Positions 48,887 through 60,602 of a DNA stretch of 64,000 nucleotides are shown piece by piece; within the stretch, counting starts at the first letter, position 1, and each line of letters starts with the position of its first letter. This DNA is from Flammula alnicola (taxonomy: Eukaryota > Basidiomycota > Agaricomycetes > Agaricales > Strophariaceae), in contig JADNRV010000026.1 of NCBI GenBank assembly GCA_015499995.1, forward strand, positions 1 to 64,000, in the 5' to 3' direction. The notes under the pieces were generated by a model. The model had not been told where the DNA came from and made no database searches. It saw only the letters and a list, made by a program, of their open reading frames with translations. A program made the position numbers and the translations under genes.

Positions 48887-50097
48887 GCATAGAGAACTCG
48901 CCTATGTACTTATGCTGAAACTTTTACTTACTGATCAATGACTTCTATACCGGCCTCGGCCCTCCATTTCAAGTGACTCTTCAAACAAAAAACCCCGAAA
49001 GAACTTTTACAAGTAGCCCCTACTCAAGTAAAATAAAGTTCCCTATCAATTTAAAAGAGAAACCAAGGATATGAGCAGTCGGATATTCTGTTTTGAATCC
49101 TCTCGATTGTGGGTTTCCAATTATGATCGGGCTTCAATAGGACAATTTCCATATATGGAAATTGTCCCCTTTGCTCCAAAGTCCTGGAGAGATTAGCGCT
49201 GATTCTGCGTATTGATCTTTGCTTCTCGACTCTCATCGCGTCCCATCACCTACCCCAAACCCGCTTCCTCACATTCGGTCTCTTCTCATATGTCGAGCCC
49301 CGCCAATGTATCCCGTGGTTCATTGACATGACGATGTGGCGATGCCCAGTTGGTGCCCAATCATATCAATGTGGGAGCCATATGCTCGCTGATTACTCCG
49401 GGCTGCACAACGCACACACCTTGTTTTGGTCTTATTTTTTGTTTTCTAACTAATTTGTCTGCTATTTAGTTATCCCACGGCACAAATGAACCTACATAAG
49501 ACGGCGGCCAGTGACGATCACCTTAGACTCTATGCCCGACTTGAGCCCACAGGTCCACTGCCCGCCTCCTCTGTGTCCGCCTTGAGCATGAACAAGCTCA
49601 GGCCTCGGTCACCCACGATCACCCACCTCACCGCCTCCTTGTCGGTTGCCTCGACCACAAACCAGCTCGCGTAGCTCATTCATGTAGCTGCCCCACCGTG
49701 TCCCAGCTCGACCGCCCGCCTCCTCCGTCCGCCTCGAATACGAACGAGCTCAGAGCTCGTTCACCCACCCCACCACCTTCACGAATTAGTGCCGCCTTTC
49801 TGGTCACATGCAGCGCAAGCACGACAGTCAGTGCCTGATGCACGCACCTCTGACCTTTGCATCTTCTTGCACGGAATGCTGTTTACGAATATCCAGCTCG
49901 ATGATTTCTAGCCGACATCGGCTCGCTTCATTGAGCATCTCAAGATCGAAGGTGCCGAGGAGCGTGAGTGGATCACGATGCCGATTATCAATGTGTCCTC
50001 AGTCCAGGAATATGGCCGACCAAGCGGCTACTGCCCTACCTCGCTGATCGCCCCCCTCGAGTAGTGCTTTGTCATGGGTATTGGAGTGATGAGTGGG

Positions 50098-50195
50098 AGC
50101 AGCAGCAGCACAATTGCTGCTGCTGGGATAGATAACGAGGAGGTGGGAGCATCAGCGGCACGACTGCTGCTGCTCGATCTGCTGCTGCTCGATAC
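50098..50195. repeat. CAG/CTG trinucleotide runs, partly palindromic
   Basis: AGCAGCAGCAGCAC is followed at once by GCTGCTGCTGGG around AATT, forming a near-palindrome at 50098-50127. Further CTGCTGCTG runs lie near 50162-50195. Confidence 0.8.
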
Positions 50196-50432
50196 AATTG
50201 ACGGCGGCGAAGGAACATAATAGCACCTGCATTAGACACGAGATTAATTACTCTGTAGGTATACAAATATATTCATACACAAATATATAATGTCTAAGTA
50301 ATTACAACATGCGCAGAGGCCCGAGCAGAGGCTGTTGTCGTAGAGGATTCAGATTCAAGGTCGGTGTGGCAATGCGAGAGAATGCCGTTTAGGCGCTATA
50401 TTAACATTAGATTCTACACTGTAAACAGTATT

Positions 50433-50525
50433 ATGGTGTAGTGGTAATTATGGTAACTTTAATGATGGTTAGGTATGTAATATAAGGTAAGTAAAGGTAA
50501 GTGAAGTCAAGCGTTCGAGTCCCAC
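50433..50525 (+). repeat. Possible tRNA-derived (SINE-like) remnant
   Basis: TGGTGTAGTGG near 50433 fits the pol III A box, and GTTCGAGTCCC near 50511 fits the B box, about 70 bases apart. The T-stem arms do not pair and no acceptor stem can be drawn, so this is not a working tRNA. A tRNA-derived SINE or tRNA pseudogene is possible; chance is not excluded. Confidence 0.35.
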
Positions 50526-50767
50526 TAATAGCACAATGTCGAAAAAGATGGTAATGGCGGGTAATTACTAGGATACCTGGTTATTCCTGATTGCTCTGAT
50601 AATCTAAGTAGGCCTTAATTTTTCGCGAGGCCCTTAACATGTTTGTGGCTCCTGATAATCTTTGTCGATGAGAATTACTCAGCCCACTAATCAGGCCGCG
50701 CGTTTCTGACCATGACAGCCTGATTAGATTTGTCCCTTGATTGATCAGGCTAACTCCTCCGATGATC

Positions 50768-50818
50768 AGGCCTGAACAGGACAGCCGGCCATTAACGGCA
50801 TTATCGGCCTGTTCAGGC
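50768..50818. repeat. Hairpin with 11-base perfect arms
   Basis: GCCTGAACAGG and CCTGTTCAGGC flank a loop of about 30 bases that itself contains GGCC and TTAA palindromes. The neighbourhood (50590-50790) repeats CTGAT and TCAGGC words several times, suggesting a small inverted-repeat element. Confidence 0.6.
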
Positions 50819-51497
50819 ATCCTGGAAGTTTCCGACAAACTTTGGTGGAGGAGAGTTCAGAGATGAAGCGGTTTGTGAGAGCGCCATATGTAGGTTGTAT
50901 GTAGGGTGGCAAATGCGTAAAGAAGCGTACGGACTTATCGGATAATGTTAACTTGGAGTCTTGGACAGCTTGGATGTTCCATTGTTATCAGAGCTCTGAA
51001 AATAAGACGTCAAGTTGTAGGCGTCACGGTAGATTCTGGTGGCCGTAGCAAACAGGAGCACACAAGTGAGAGAGATGTACCTCGCGATCACAACGGCACA
51101 TTTTCGCCTTTTCCATCATCAGCAAAAAAATATCGGATACGGATTTCCGGTCTCATCTGCATACATACCAGATATACCTATTTCTTGAATGTTATCGCGG
51201 AGCTTACGTTTCTTAAAATGCTATCTCGACGCTATCTTCCTTAAATCGGTCAGAATTGGGCGTCAAATGTCGAAAAGTTGGACATTATTACGCATACCCG
51301 GGACCACATCATGCTCGAGGACAACAGCTGTCGGTGACAGTGGAAATCCAGCGCGTTACTTACGGAGATAACGCAGCAACTAATCGTTGCTTTTTTATGA
51401 ACGGGAACGGGAGAAAGGCAGTCTGACTCACCCGATATTCGCCTTTATAGCGTGATTTTCTCGCGTTTCTCGAGTATTTACCCATCGTTGCCCCACT

Positions 51498-53197
51498 ATG
51501 TACTCCCGCCACAGTTTTCTCTTTCCCCAGAAGCAAGCGCAGAGAACCTGTGGTATGGTTGTCATGGGCAGGCCTCCTCGTCCACGGCTGTGGACCAGCG
51601 TCCTCTTCGTTGTCATACTCCTCTCGCTTTTTTACAGCGTCGAACTCAAACGAAATCTCAAAGTCATCTACTACTATACATCTTCGACTATTTATCTCCC
51701 TGTGGCTGAAGACCTACCACCGACGTATACGGAGTTGAGAGAGTGGGAGATGAGGCTTCCACAACATAATCTTAGTCTGCCTTATCCAGAGGGTAGATCG
51801 GGGCGGTATGTCCTTTTTGCGAATTCGCGCGTACACCAAGCTGGGTGGAACAATAAATTGAATGATATGTGCGTCTTTTTTTCTCAAATACTCCGCACAA
51901 TTCATAGCTGACGCACGTATCTGCATCTGCATTCACAAAATCCCCATTTTCAATTCTGATCCAAAAATGTTTGCATCTACCATCGCAATTCCGGTCAGGC
52001 TACTGAATACCTGGCTAGCATACAAATCCAACCGCGCGTATGTTTTCCACGACTTCATCTGGGAAAAATCCCATTATCCATGGCCCTCCTCAACGGACGA
52101 TTCAAATCCTCGCACACCGCTTAACGCTCTTATTTCAGGACCTTCTGCCGGGGGGCCTTGGGATCCAAACGATACCGCCCCACGATCCATCTCCGAGGCT
52201 TGGTTCGACATCGTGTGTCCGAAGCAGGAGCGAAGGTTCATCAACACCCGTGACGTCAAGCCGGACTTGCATTCGGCGGACGGCAAGGTAATATTCGAAA
52301 AATGGCGAAAGCTGTTAGACGAGGCGCCGGAGCAATGCATAGAGGTTCAGGCTGCGACGCCTGGGGAAGACCCGTTTCCGGAGACATTCGATATCTGGTT
52401 CTGGAGCAGCCCGAGGAGTGTCTCATTATGGGACGAGTTCAAAAGCTCGCCCGTCTCGCGTTTGCTGGGCACATCGCGTAATGTGCATTCGGCGATAGAT
52501 GATAATTTGCGGTTGTTCCATGCAGATCGGCGCCGGACGTCGAACGATCCTTTCGACAGTGTGCTCGCGATTCACGTACGCCGCGGAGACTTCAAAGAGG
52601 CATGCATCGAGCACGCCGAACAAAATTCAACTTTCTACAACTGGAATCTTTTGCCTTTTCTGCCCGACAAGTTCCATCCCCCACCTATACCCTCCGGGGT
52701 AGCCCTTGCCCCGGGAAAGAACACGCCGGAGAATGAATCAATTTTCTTGGCACGGTGTCTGCCGTCCCAGGAGTCTATTGCCAGTACAGTCCGTAATGCG
52801 AGGGATGAGTACCTCCAGGCGAGGTCCCAAGGTGCCTTGAGCGGCAGACTAAATCGGAATTTGCGACGGTCGCTGGATGTATTGTATATCATGTCGAACG
52901 ACGGCACAGCCTGGTTGGACGTGCTGAAGAAGACCTTGAGGAAGGATGGGTGGGGCCGGATCGTGACAAGCAGGGACTTGGAGCTGACCGCGGAGCAGAA
53001 GGACGTCGGGGTTGCTGTTGATATGGACATTGGGAGGCGATCGGCTGTTTTCATCGGGAATGGGGTGCGTTTCTTCGTTCTTCCTTTCTGTTATGAATAT
53101 TGATATATTAATATAATAGTGGTCCTCATTCACAAGTAACGTCGTGCACAGGAGGTTGTTAGATGGAAAAGAACCCATTAGCATTCGCTTTTGGTGA
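51498..53197 (+). CDS. Type II membrane glycosyltransferase-like protein (O-fucosyltransferase-like)
   Basis: Exons 51498-51868, 51999-53064, 53120-53197; 504 residues. A single N-terminal membrane anchor near residues 32-50 (SVLFVVILLSLFYSVEL) fits a Golgi type II protein. The motifs GRYVLFANSRVHQAGWNN, NTWLAYKSNRAYVFHDF, RTPLNALISGP, and above all IHVRRGDF (the Arg of which binds the nucleotide sugar in fucosyltransferase folds) match fungal members of the O-fucosyltransferase-like group. The start is uncertain: Met at 51498, 51555 or 51564. The acceptor at 51998 was chosen because it joins NDMLLNTWLAY in frame. Donor and acceptor sugars unknown. Confidence 0.82.
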
Positions 53198-53521
53198 TGC
53201 TGTAGATTCATGAATGCTTGCTATATAGACAGTGACTATCTCTCAGACTGTAGACATATATCTGTAGACATAATGTAGTGATATACCTGACCTATGCTTA
53301 TAGGTATCTAATTCAAAGATTATCGCTAGGTTTATCAAACCGTGTAAAAGTTGTAACGGAACATAAAATTGAGAGCCGAAAATATCCGTAAGACAAAGAA
53401 AGAAACTAGGATACTTACATAAAGTATTCAAGACGAGGTCAAATACTGCTACTTGGTATCACATACAACCAACAACTCTCCATATCGACCTACTGAACAC
53501 GTCTACTGAACACGCGGATAG
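53198..53521. other. Convergent spacer, nothing recognised
   Basis: A+T-rich 320 bases between two convergent genes, with a short CTACTGAACACG direct repeat near 53492-53516. It should contain both transcript ends. Confidence 0.5.
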
Positions 53522-56119
53522 TTATTGATTCAACTCCAGGAAAGCATGACGGGTTGTTGCATCGTCCATGCCCGCATGCATAAACAACTTATCGTGGTCT
53601 TGGAGCTTAACAACACCAATATCACCGCGCACCATCTCCTCTTCCTTCTTGAATCCACCAAAAGCAAAGCTTCCGAAAATACCAGTCTGCTCATGCGCAT
53701 GGAGGGCGTAATTAAATGGCTGCCTCGGTCCTTGGAGACGTGCTGCATGAGTCTGATGGCTGTATGGAGTCGCCCCATTTGGGTCTGGGAGGTACAAGTC
53801 TGCAGGCGACAGAGGGGTAATGGGCGAATAAATGAAGCCGCGCTCGATAGAGGAGAGAAGAGCCGAGATAGGTGTCTTCGAAGTGAGTGCGGAGGCTGCG
53901 TTGTTAGTGGAGGGATTGGGTAAGAGGCCTTGGGGGGTGTGGGGGGCTTGATCTGTATTAGAAGGTAGTAGCGAGGAGTCACTGTCCTTGCTGTCACCTT
54001 CAATTTGAAGGGTAGGGCAGTTCTCTCCTTCTGAGATCGTCGAAGTGTGAGGGGTGTCATCAGCAGGAGAACAATCCACCGCTTTGCGATACTCATTCGA
54101 TTGGATGGTTTGTTCGGCCTCCTCGGTCGCGGCAATTTCGACATCAGGTATAGGGGCGCACACTGCGGCATCGCGATCCACCGCGATATCTGCCGTATTC
54201 TCCTCATCGAGAACTTTCTCCTCCTCCTTCCTTGCCTGTTTGCTGGTCTCATCTTTTGAGGTAGCAACATCGTCCTCGACACCAGCTTCCTCCTCAGCAG
54301 GCGTCGGGGAAGGAGGCAACGCAATCATCGCAGGAGTCACAGGCCTCGTCTTTGAAACTCCTGCCTTAGGTAGCACTCGACTGGAGGGTTTCTTGACCAC
54401 CGCCTTCGCCGATGCTTTCTGAGGAGCGGCCGGCGCGGGTTTTGCAGTTGGTGCAGACCTGCCCCATTGAGGCTTAGCTTTAGCAACAGCCAAAGGTTTA
54501 GTGCTGTTGCCGCTAGAACTAGGGCCAGCAGCCGCCACAGGTGCCGCCGTTGTCGTCGTTGTGGGTTTAGGTTGAACAGCAGGATTGGTGACTGGTGCAC
54601 GATCTTTCAAGGACGACGAAAGGGTAGATATGGGTTTCTTCTTCATGGGGGCAGGAGGAACAACTGGACGATGGTTTGAAGAGGTAGCATTGTCTACTCT
54701 CGACGTAGGCCGCTTTGGTCCTTCTTTATCCTTCGTTGCAGCAGGTGGGGCAGCGGGTGGCGGCATTGGTACTCGACGTGGTCCTGAAGAGGCTGCTGGC
54801 TGCGCACCAGATCCGGTAGAAGGATTTCCTGCATTCAACTGAATGCGATGAGGTGCCCCAGAGGATGAAGACGCAGTGCGGGCAGCAGCAGTGCCTGCAA
54901 CGCGAGAAACGGTGCTGGATTGGGAACGCAGAGGCGGAATAGGTCTCTTCTGATCTTGAGTCAAGGTCGATCTGACGGCTCCAGCAGTGGTTGCGTTTGT
55001 TTTTTGTATGTTGGACCTCTGGGATTCTGAGATTACCCTGGTTGGTTGGACTGGTCGGACGGGAGCGTAAGATGCTGGAGCGGCAGTAGCAGGCTCTTTT
55101 CTTGCGACCCTCGACAGTGTTGTAGGTGCGTTGCGCGTTTGGCCGATAGCAGTACCTGTGGATAGAGTAGAGGTTGAGGCGGTCCGGCTATGGCTAGGTT
55201 TTGCTGTGGAAGTGGATGCCGAAGGTTTAACCTCCGGTTTGAGAGTTGGGTTGGAGCGAAGGTTGGAAGATGATTTTTGTGTCGCAATGGGCGCGGCCTT
55301 AATATCTAGATATTTCTTCGTGGTAGGGCTCAGCGGAGCGGTGAAGCTATAGATTTTCTGTCAAATTCTATTGCATGAATCGTACCGGAACAGTCGACGT
55401 ACTTTGGGACTCTAGAAGGCAACAAGATTTTGTAGCTTTCAAAAATCTTCCTGCTAACCTTCCTGACGTCGGCATTGGCATCGCGAGCCGTGGCACGTAT
55501 AATGGCCTCGATTTCAGCAGCCCTGGATTCCTTTTCTAAGTCGGGCGGGTTGCAAGAGTTCAGGCAAGCTAATGTGCCCTCAGCAATAACGAGCTTGAGG
55601 GAAGCCGACTTGTCCTTGATATTTTGCAGGAAGTAGGGAAGAACGGAGGCCAGTTGGGTAGATTCAATGATGGTGAAAATAGATTTCCGGGCACCGTTGA
55701 TAACAACTTTGTTGGTGCGGCCGCAGAGCGCAAGCAGAGGTGGCATGAATACAGGCAGCAGCTGTTCGAATTCCCCTCCCATTGCAGTCGCCAAAGCGCG
55801 TAGTAGCTCGAGTGGGATGAGACAGAGCCGTGTTCTTTCCGAGTTCATTGCACTGATGATGGGTCTGTGAGATGCCCGCAGTGCGGTGACCATCTCAGAA
55901 GGGTTCACGTCGTAGCCCCCATTTTCGCATATCTTGATGAGGGAGGTTATAGCTTTCGCAATTTTTTCCCAGCTATCTTCTGTTTCTTCGAGAAATAGAT
56001 TAGGTCGTAGATCGTCGATCTCATGCTTGACATCTGCTGCCGAGAGCTCTTTCTGTTTCAGAGTGCAGAGTGAATACGAACCCAACAAGAATATATTATA
56101 AAGGTGTCCTTACCGGCAT
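53522..56119 (-). CDS. CLASP-type TOG-domain protein
   Basis: Exons 56119-56114, 56052-55403, 55346-53522; 826 residues. The first coding exon is only ATGCCG, spliced to AAAGAG. Residues 3-218 form a HEAT-repeat TOG domain of the CLASP N type (LRPNLFLEETEDSWEKIAKA, SERTRLCLIPLELLRALATA, GRTNKVVINGARKSIFTII, ANADVRKVSRKIFESY), which binds tubulin and steadies microtubules. The remaining 600 residues are Ala/Pro/Ser/Lys-rich and disordered with acidic patches. This layout is that of fungal single-TOG relatives of CLASP/Stu1. The acceptor at 55347 was chosen over 55358 because the latter meets a stop. Confidence 0.87.
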
Positions 56120-56460
56120 TGTTGCAGTATATACTTTGTCTGCTGGAATTAGGCACTATATGCGGAGACAGGCCTCTGCGGGTTGAGGAAGAGAGAAGGA
56201 GATGGACGTTGAAGACAAGAGCGTTCAACTTGCACCCATCGTGGCGCGTGCGCACCGACAGCAAGGTTCAAGTTAAGAATATCACATCACGTGATCGTGC
56301 CCCCTCTGTTTCTGCACAATGTAAACGTCGAGGTCGACCCTAGAGGTCAACCTAATTTTAAATACAATGGGGTTCTACCCCTTCGTTCGGGATATCGACA
56401 GTGAAGAACTTTGCAAACTAGATACAAGATACATGATCCTTGCTCGAATATGGGCCCCAC
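56120..56460. other. Upstream region of the CLASP-like gene
   Basis: About 340 bases between the CLASP-like start and the stop of the M64 gene, both on the minus strand. It includes the E-box-like word CATCACGTGATC near 56284. No gene seen. Confidence 0.45.
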
Positions 56461-58626
56461 TCACGATCCTCTACATGTGCTTTTTACTGTGTGATTCACC
56501 TCGCTTTCAACTCTGGGAGTCGCCAACTTAATCTCTTCGGTAGAGAACTTGACATGGATAGTATATTCCCCGACTGAACTAGCGTCGTCGATTTCTACCC
56601 GAGTTTTATTCGTGAACCCGGGCAACAGTAGATTGTCTTTCTTCCAAGTAATGGTGTACGCCTCTTTGGGGGTAATTGGGGTCTTGCGAAGATGGACCAG
56701 AGGCAGGAGATCGAGGGCAAGTACTTTAATGAAAGAGCTTTGCGATTTCTCGCAACTTTCATTGATAGAGTCGATGAAAGTGATGTTCTTCAGGAGACTG
56801 ATCCAGAGAGTCTCTATGCAAACTTTGCAGAAATTCGGAGTTGTAACGGCTCTCATAAGGCAATCGTCGTTTGTAGGGCGGTAGCTGGTTTCGTTGACAG
56901 CCGAAAACCTGTGGACAATGGTGAATAAAGCGATAAGTGGGGGGAAAAGAGAGAAACACGTACGTAGGATATAAACTGTAAAATCCTGGCTCGGAAACAA
57001 ACCTAGGAACGTTATTTTAACTGTAGTATGAGAATGCGAGAAACAGACTTACTCGTCTTCGGTTCCGTACTCCAACATTTCTGTGCTGCATAACTGTGCT
57101 GAGCCTTTTTTCTCTCCATTGAGGAGGATGAATTTCAGCTCGTGTGTACCCGCAGTCAAATGGTTTGTTGAGTAGAAATTATAAAACCAACGGTCCATTT
57201 CAATGTCTGGCCGAGGCACCCATCCAAGATCAACACCATCTAAGGTGACACGCAAATCTTCCTTGCGAGGAAGTCCAGACAGAGAGAATTGTAGGGAGTA
57301 CGACGAGTATGCTCCGGAAGAAGTGAACTTGATTGACCAAGGAGTCGTAGTATTCAGTAGGGTCCATGGGTAAGCCTGCATCACCATTACCGACCGTTCG
57401 ATTCGTGGGTCACCCCTGTCATCGACTCTCGAAGGATCTGAAAGCCATTGCTTCCATGGGACCTCGTTGGAATTGTGTGCAGAATTTCGGCCGAAATATC
57501 CAGATCCTCCGTCGTACTCTTCGCCAACATCTAGGATGGAGTGGCCAAGTTCATGGCGTAGTATAAGGGGTCCATTGAGAATAGATGCAGTGATTACTCT
57601 GAGCAACAGACGTCAAATTGCAGCAAAATCTTGAATGAAGCAACTACGTACGTAAACTCGCCGCCGAGGCCTGGCACCAAGGAACGAAGTTACTCCAAAT
57701 TAATGAGAAGTCTTATTAACGGCTTACCACCATAAAGTGGATCATTGCCTTTAAAAATAAATATGAAGTTACAATTCAGAAAAATGCACGAGGGTCACGC
57801 ACCTAGTAAGATTGGATAATCGCACTGCTGTCCCAATGAATCGCAAGCAGCTTTTCCAACTTCTGGATGAGCGTAATATACGCCTCGAAGTACGGTTCCA
57901 ACTCGGTAAAGCCCAAAAGTTGTGCTGAAACGCAGTCAGTTAGTAACGCACGACAGACGCTGGGGCACATGACGCACTCCTTCGGAATACCGTCCACTCC
58001 AATGCCACTCTGTGCATGAATAGTGTCTATATCAGAGAAGGGGCGTCTGACTGGTTTAAAAAAGTGTGCGTACTTCTTTGCTTGGAGAGAAAGCTGCCCA
58101 AAAGTTGAGGAGCGGCTGTACGGTGTTGAAGGTTTGGTTTTTGGAGACGTCTTCCGCGAGCCTTAGGGCGTCACTGATAAACTTTTCGCGTTCATCCGGG
58201 ATATCTGGAGATTATATGAGAATAGTTTTATACAGGGGGATAAAATTAATTCATACAGCCGTCAGAGAAGAAGACGAGATCCACTCTGTTGGTGGAAGGT
58301 CCTGAGATGATAAGAGGTATCATTTCCAGGGGTGGAGGAGGGGTTTCCGAAGAAATCTCTTCAATTTCTGACACGCAATAATCTGATTGGGCGATAAAGC
58401 TGGAGGGGTGGTGCGTTAGCCTAGGCAACGTCTTGGAGAACGGTGTCGATGTCCCAAGACTATCGCGGCCAGAATCCTCATATGATAGAGTCCAACTTAA
58501 AGGTATTTGAGAACAAGCAACAGATTCTGCAGAAAGTCAGTCTTAGCATTCAAATAGCATACGGTACGAACTGTCCTAACCCAGAAGGAACAAGGAAATT
58601 ATTAGAAGAGGCCTAGGCAAGATCAT
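56461..58626 (-). CDS. Secreted M64-type metallopeptidase
   Basis: Ten exons: 58626-58581, 58526-58257, 58204-58074, 58009-57978, 57924-57803, 57748-57728, 57670-57652, 57598-57053, 57002-56964, 56908-56461; 408 residues, two exons only 19 and 21 nt long. A signal peptide (MILPRPLLIISLFLL) opens it. NRVDLVFFSDGYIPDEREKF and the active site RHELGHSILDVGEEYDGG (His229, Glu230, His233, and the EYD motif) are diagnostic of peptidase family M64, named for a bacterial IgA peptidase; fungal members are secreted proteins of unknown substrate. The C-terminal half is a beta-rich region with N-glycosylation sites (NETS, NITF, NESC). Confidence 0.92.
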
Positions 58627-58762
58627 CTTGCTACCCGACCACATTGAGTACTACGAGCCACAATTGTAGGTTGGATGCGGGGCAGCGGATTGCTGAGGCT
58701 TGTCCGGTTCAATAGCTTGGGGACTGCCCCTGTGATACTTCCTCGAAGGTCACCGTAGCCGC

Positions 58763-58791
58763 TGGTGGTGGTGGTGGTGGTGGTGGTGGTT
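58763..58791 (+). repeat. (TGG)n microsatellite
   Basis: About nine perfect TGG units upstream of the M64 gene start. Confidence 0.9.
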
Positions 58792-59705
58792 GAATTGCAA
58801 CATTGAAACGTTGAACTTGGTTCTAACTTCTATTTATTATTAAGTTCTAACTTCTTGTCAGTTGTCACGTGCATGGACAGTGAACACAACGGAGCACAAG
58901 TGTTCTGCTGTGTCCTTTCAACAAGAACAGATCTTCGACCTAGTAAGAGGTCTACATTATGGCTAAGAAACAATCATCACCAGCTGTCGCAGCAACCAAT
59001 TTCAAGGCAGATGGATACATCGGCGGTCCTAATTGGAAAAGTTTGGGCTGTATTCTCTGGTCCTGATACATGCATCCTAGATGAATCACTTTTATTTCAA
59101 GACAGATGGATACGTCGCCCTCCTTTTGTCTCCAGATGATATCCTGCTGTTGGCAGTTGCAATTTGGGCTGTATTCCTGGGCTGTATTCCAATTTCCTCG
59201 GAGTCTCTGGTATTCTCTCTAGCTTTGGGATGGTCACGGACACAACAAGCCAAAGGCGGGCAACAAGGTCTTAGTAGGGGTGCTTACATTTTGGTCCTTG
59301 GAATCATCGACATTTGCTGGACTTTAGACAGTCATTTCCCCCAAGTGATGTGATCTTCGAAGTAAGTGTGTCACTGTTATTCTATGCAACTGGGTGCTTA
59401 TATATATGCATTTTCCCTAGACATTCGGCCACCATCAATCGGTCGCACGGCAGAACACTCCATCTGATGCTTGCTAAGGCTTATTGGCTTCTCAGCATAA
59501 ACGTGGGCGTCACATTCTGGCTAACTTGGACGCCGGAGAGACGCAATCCCAGCGGCAGCTGCCTTGCCTTCTATTTTTGGCCTGAATCTGCCATTCAGAT
59601 GACCGATTAAAAAATAAAAATGCTGATAAAGAGACTGTCCCTTGTGTTCTTTGTGTCACTTATGATTAGCACCATGCGATGAGCTAAAGGCGACATCGAG
59701 AGCAC

Positions 59706-59712
59706 TATAAAG
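59706..59712 (+). promoter_or_regulatory. TATA box of SDR-3
   Basis: CTATAAAGCCCATTCATTGT, about 45 bases before the ATG; the text after TATA is shared with SDR-2 and SDR-4. Confidence 0.5.
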
Positions 59713-59752
59713 CCCATTCATTGTCGACTATGAGTCTGACACCTGACGCAAC

Positions 59753-60602
59753 ATGTCGAAAGTCATTCTCATAACCGGTACGATTCTCATCCTCATTTAC
59801 AATCGATTTGCGACTCAACGAGTGGTGCATTCAGGTGCTAACACTGGCATTGGATTCGGTCTTGCGCGCCTCCTCTTGGAGAAGAATCACATCGTCTATG
59901 TTGGTGCAAGGAACGAGGCAGCAGGAAAGGAGGCGGTGTACGTTTCCACTTTTAATTGCTCACCTTAATTCATTTAAGAAAATTACATTTGACAGCGACA
60001 CGCTTCATTCGGAAGGACTCAAAACTGCGAAATTCGTATTGATCGACGTGACCAAGCTGCCCACCATCGAAGCAGCCAAAGAGACGATCGAAAAGGTAGA
60101 GGGAAGATTGGACGTTCTTGTGAACAACGCTGGCGTCGGCAAATTCAGCGAGAACCAGAACGCGACATCCGCCTCGATCCCAGTCATCCGCGACGCATTC
60201 GAAACCAATTTCTACGGTGTCATCCAAACGAGCATCACCTTCCTTCCACTCCTGCGGAAATCCTCCGGTGGGGTGATTCTCAACGTCTCATCGGAATTAG
60301 GGTCCAATTCGTTTCAGGCTCGCCCAGAGAATCACTACCATTTCGTCGCGTATAACACGAGCAAGGCGGCTCTGAACTCGTACACGATCGCACTGGCGTC
60401 GGAGCTCAAGAAGGAGGGAATCAAAGTCAACGTGGCTACTCCGGGATTTACAGCAACCAAGCTGAATAACTACGGCCAGGGTGCCCAGGGTGCCCAGACT
60501 GTCAAAGAGGGCGCGTCTGCATTGTTACCTTGGATCTTGTTGGATAAGGATGGTCCCACTGGAAAGTTCTTTGACTCTAAAGGAGAGGAATTCCCTTGGT
60601 AG
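59753..60602 (+). CDS. Short-chain dehydrogenase/reductase SDR-3
   Basis: Exons 59753-59777, 59835-59937, 59996-60602; 244 residues. Cofactor loop GANTGIG, NNAG near 93, catalytic YNTSK near 165. The exon lengths are identical to SDR-2 and SDR-4. The protein is close to both but its intron 2 differs, so it split off earlier than the SDR-2/SDR-4 pair. It ends DSKGEEFPW. Substrate unknown. Confidence 0.93.

Larger units (their letters stand above)
48887..51497. other. Gene-poor, repeat-like 2.6-kb stretch
   Basis: No gene found. Seen: imperfect direct repeats of about 57 bases at 49560-49620 and 49711-49768 (each with GCCCGCCTCCTC, GAGCTC- or AAGCTC-type and TCACCCAC words); CAG/CTG trinucleotide runs near 50098-50200; a possible pol III box pair near 50433-50520; and a hairpin at 50768-50818. 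It resembles decayed non-coding repeats. No LTR pair or reverse-transcriptase motif was seen. Confidence 0.5.
58627..59752. other. Spacer with microsatellite and SDR upstream repeat (copy next to SDR-3)
   Basis: A (TGG)n run of nine units lies at 58763-58791. From about 58930 the DNA repeats again at 60910 (TTCGACCTAGTAAGAGGTCT, AAGAAACAATCATC), and from 59095 to 59740 it resembles both the SDR-4 and the inverted SDR-2 upstream regions. Within it, CAGATGGATAC occurs twice (59007 and 59103). No gene recognised. Confidence 0.7.

Noticed and set aside
42300..48900. Terminal inverted repeats of the Plavaka element
   Set aside because: I looked for CACT-type ends near both limits but found no convincing pair by eye.
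48887..51497. LTR retrotransposon
   Set aside because: No reverse transcriptase, integrase or paired long repeats could be seen.
53530..54324. Arg-rich 264-codon minus-strand ORF
   Set aside because: Out-of-frame shadow of the low-complexity CLASP-like tail.
59314..59610. 98-codon ORF upstream of SDR-3
   Set aside because: It lies in the repeated SDR upstream DNA and the other two copies do not keep the frame.
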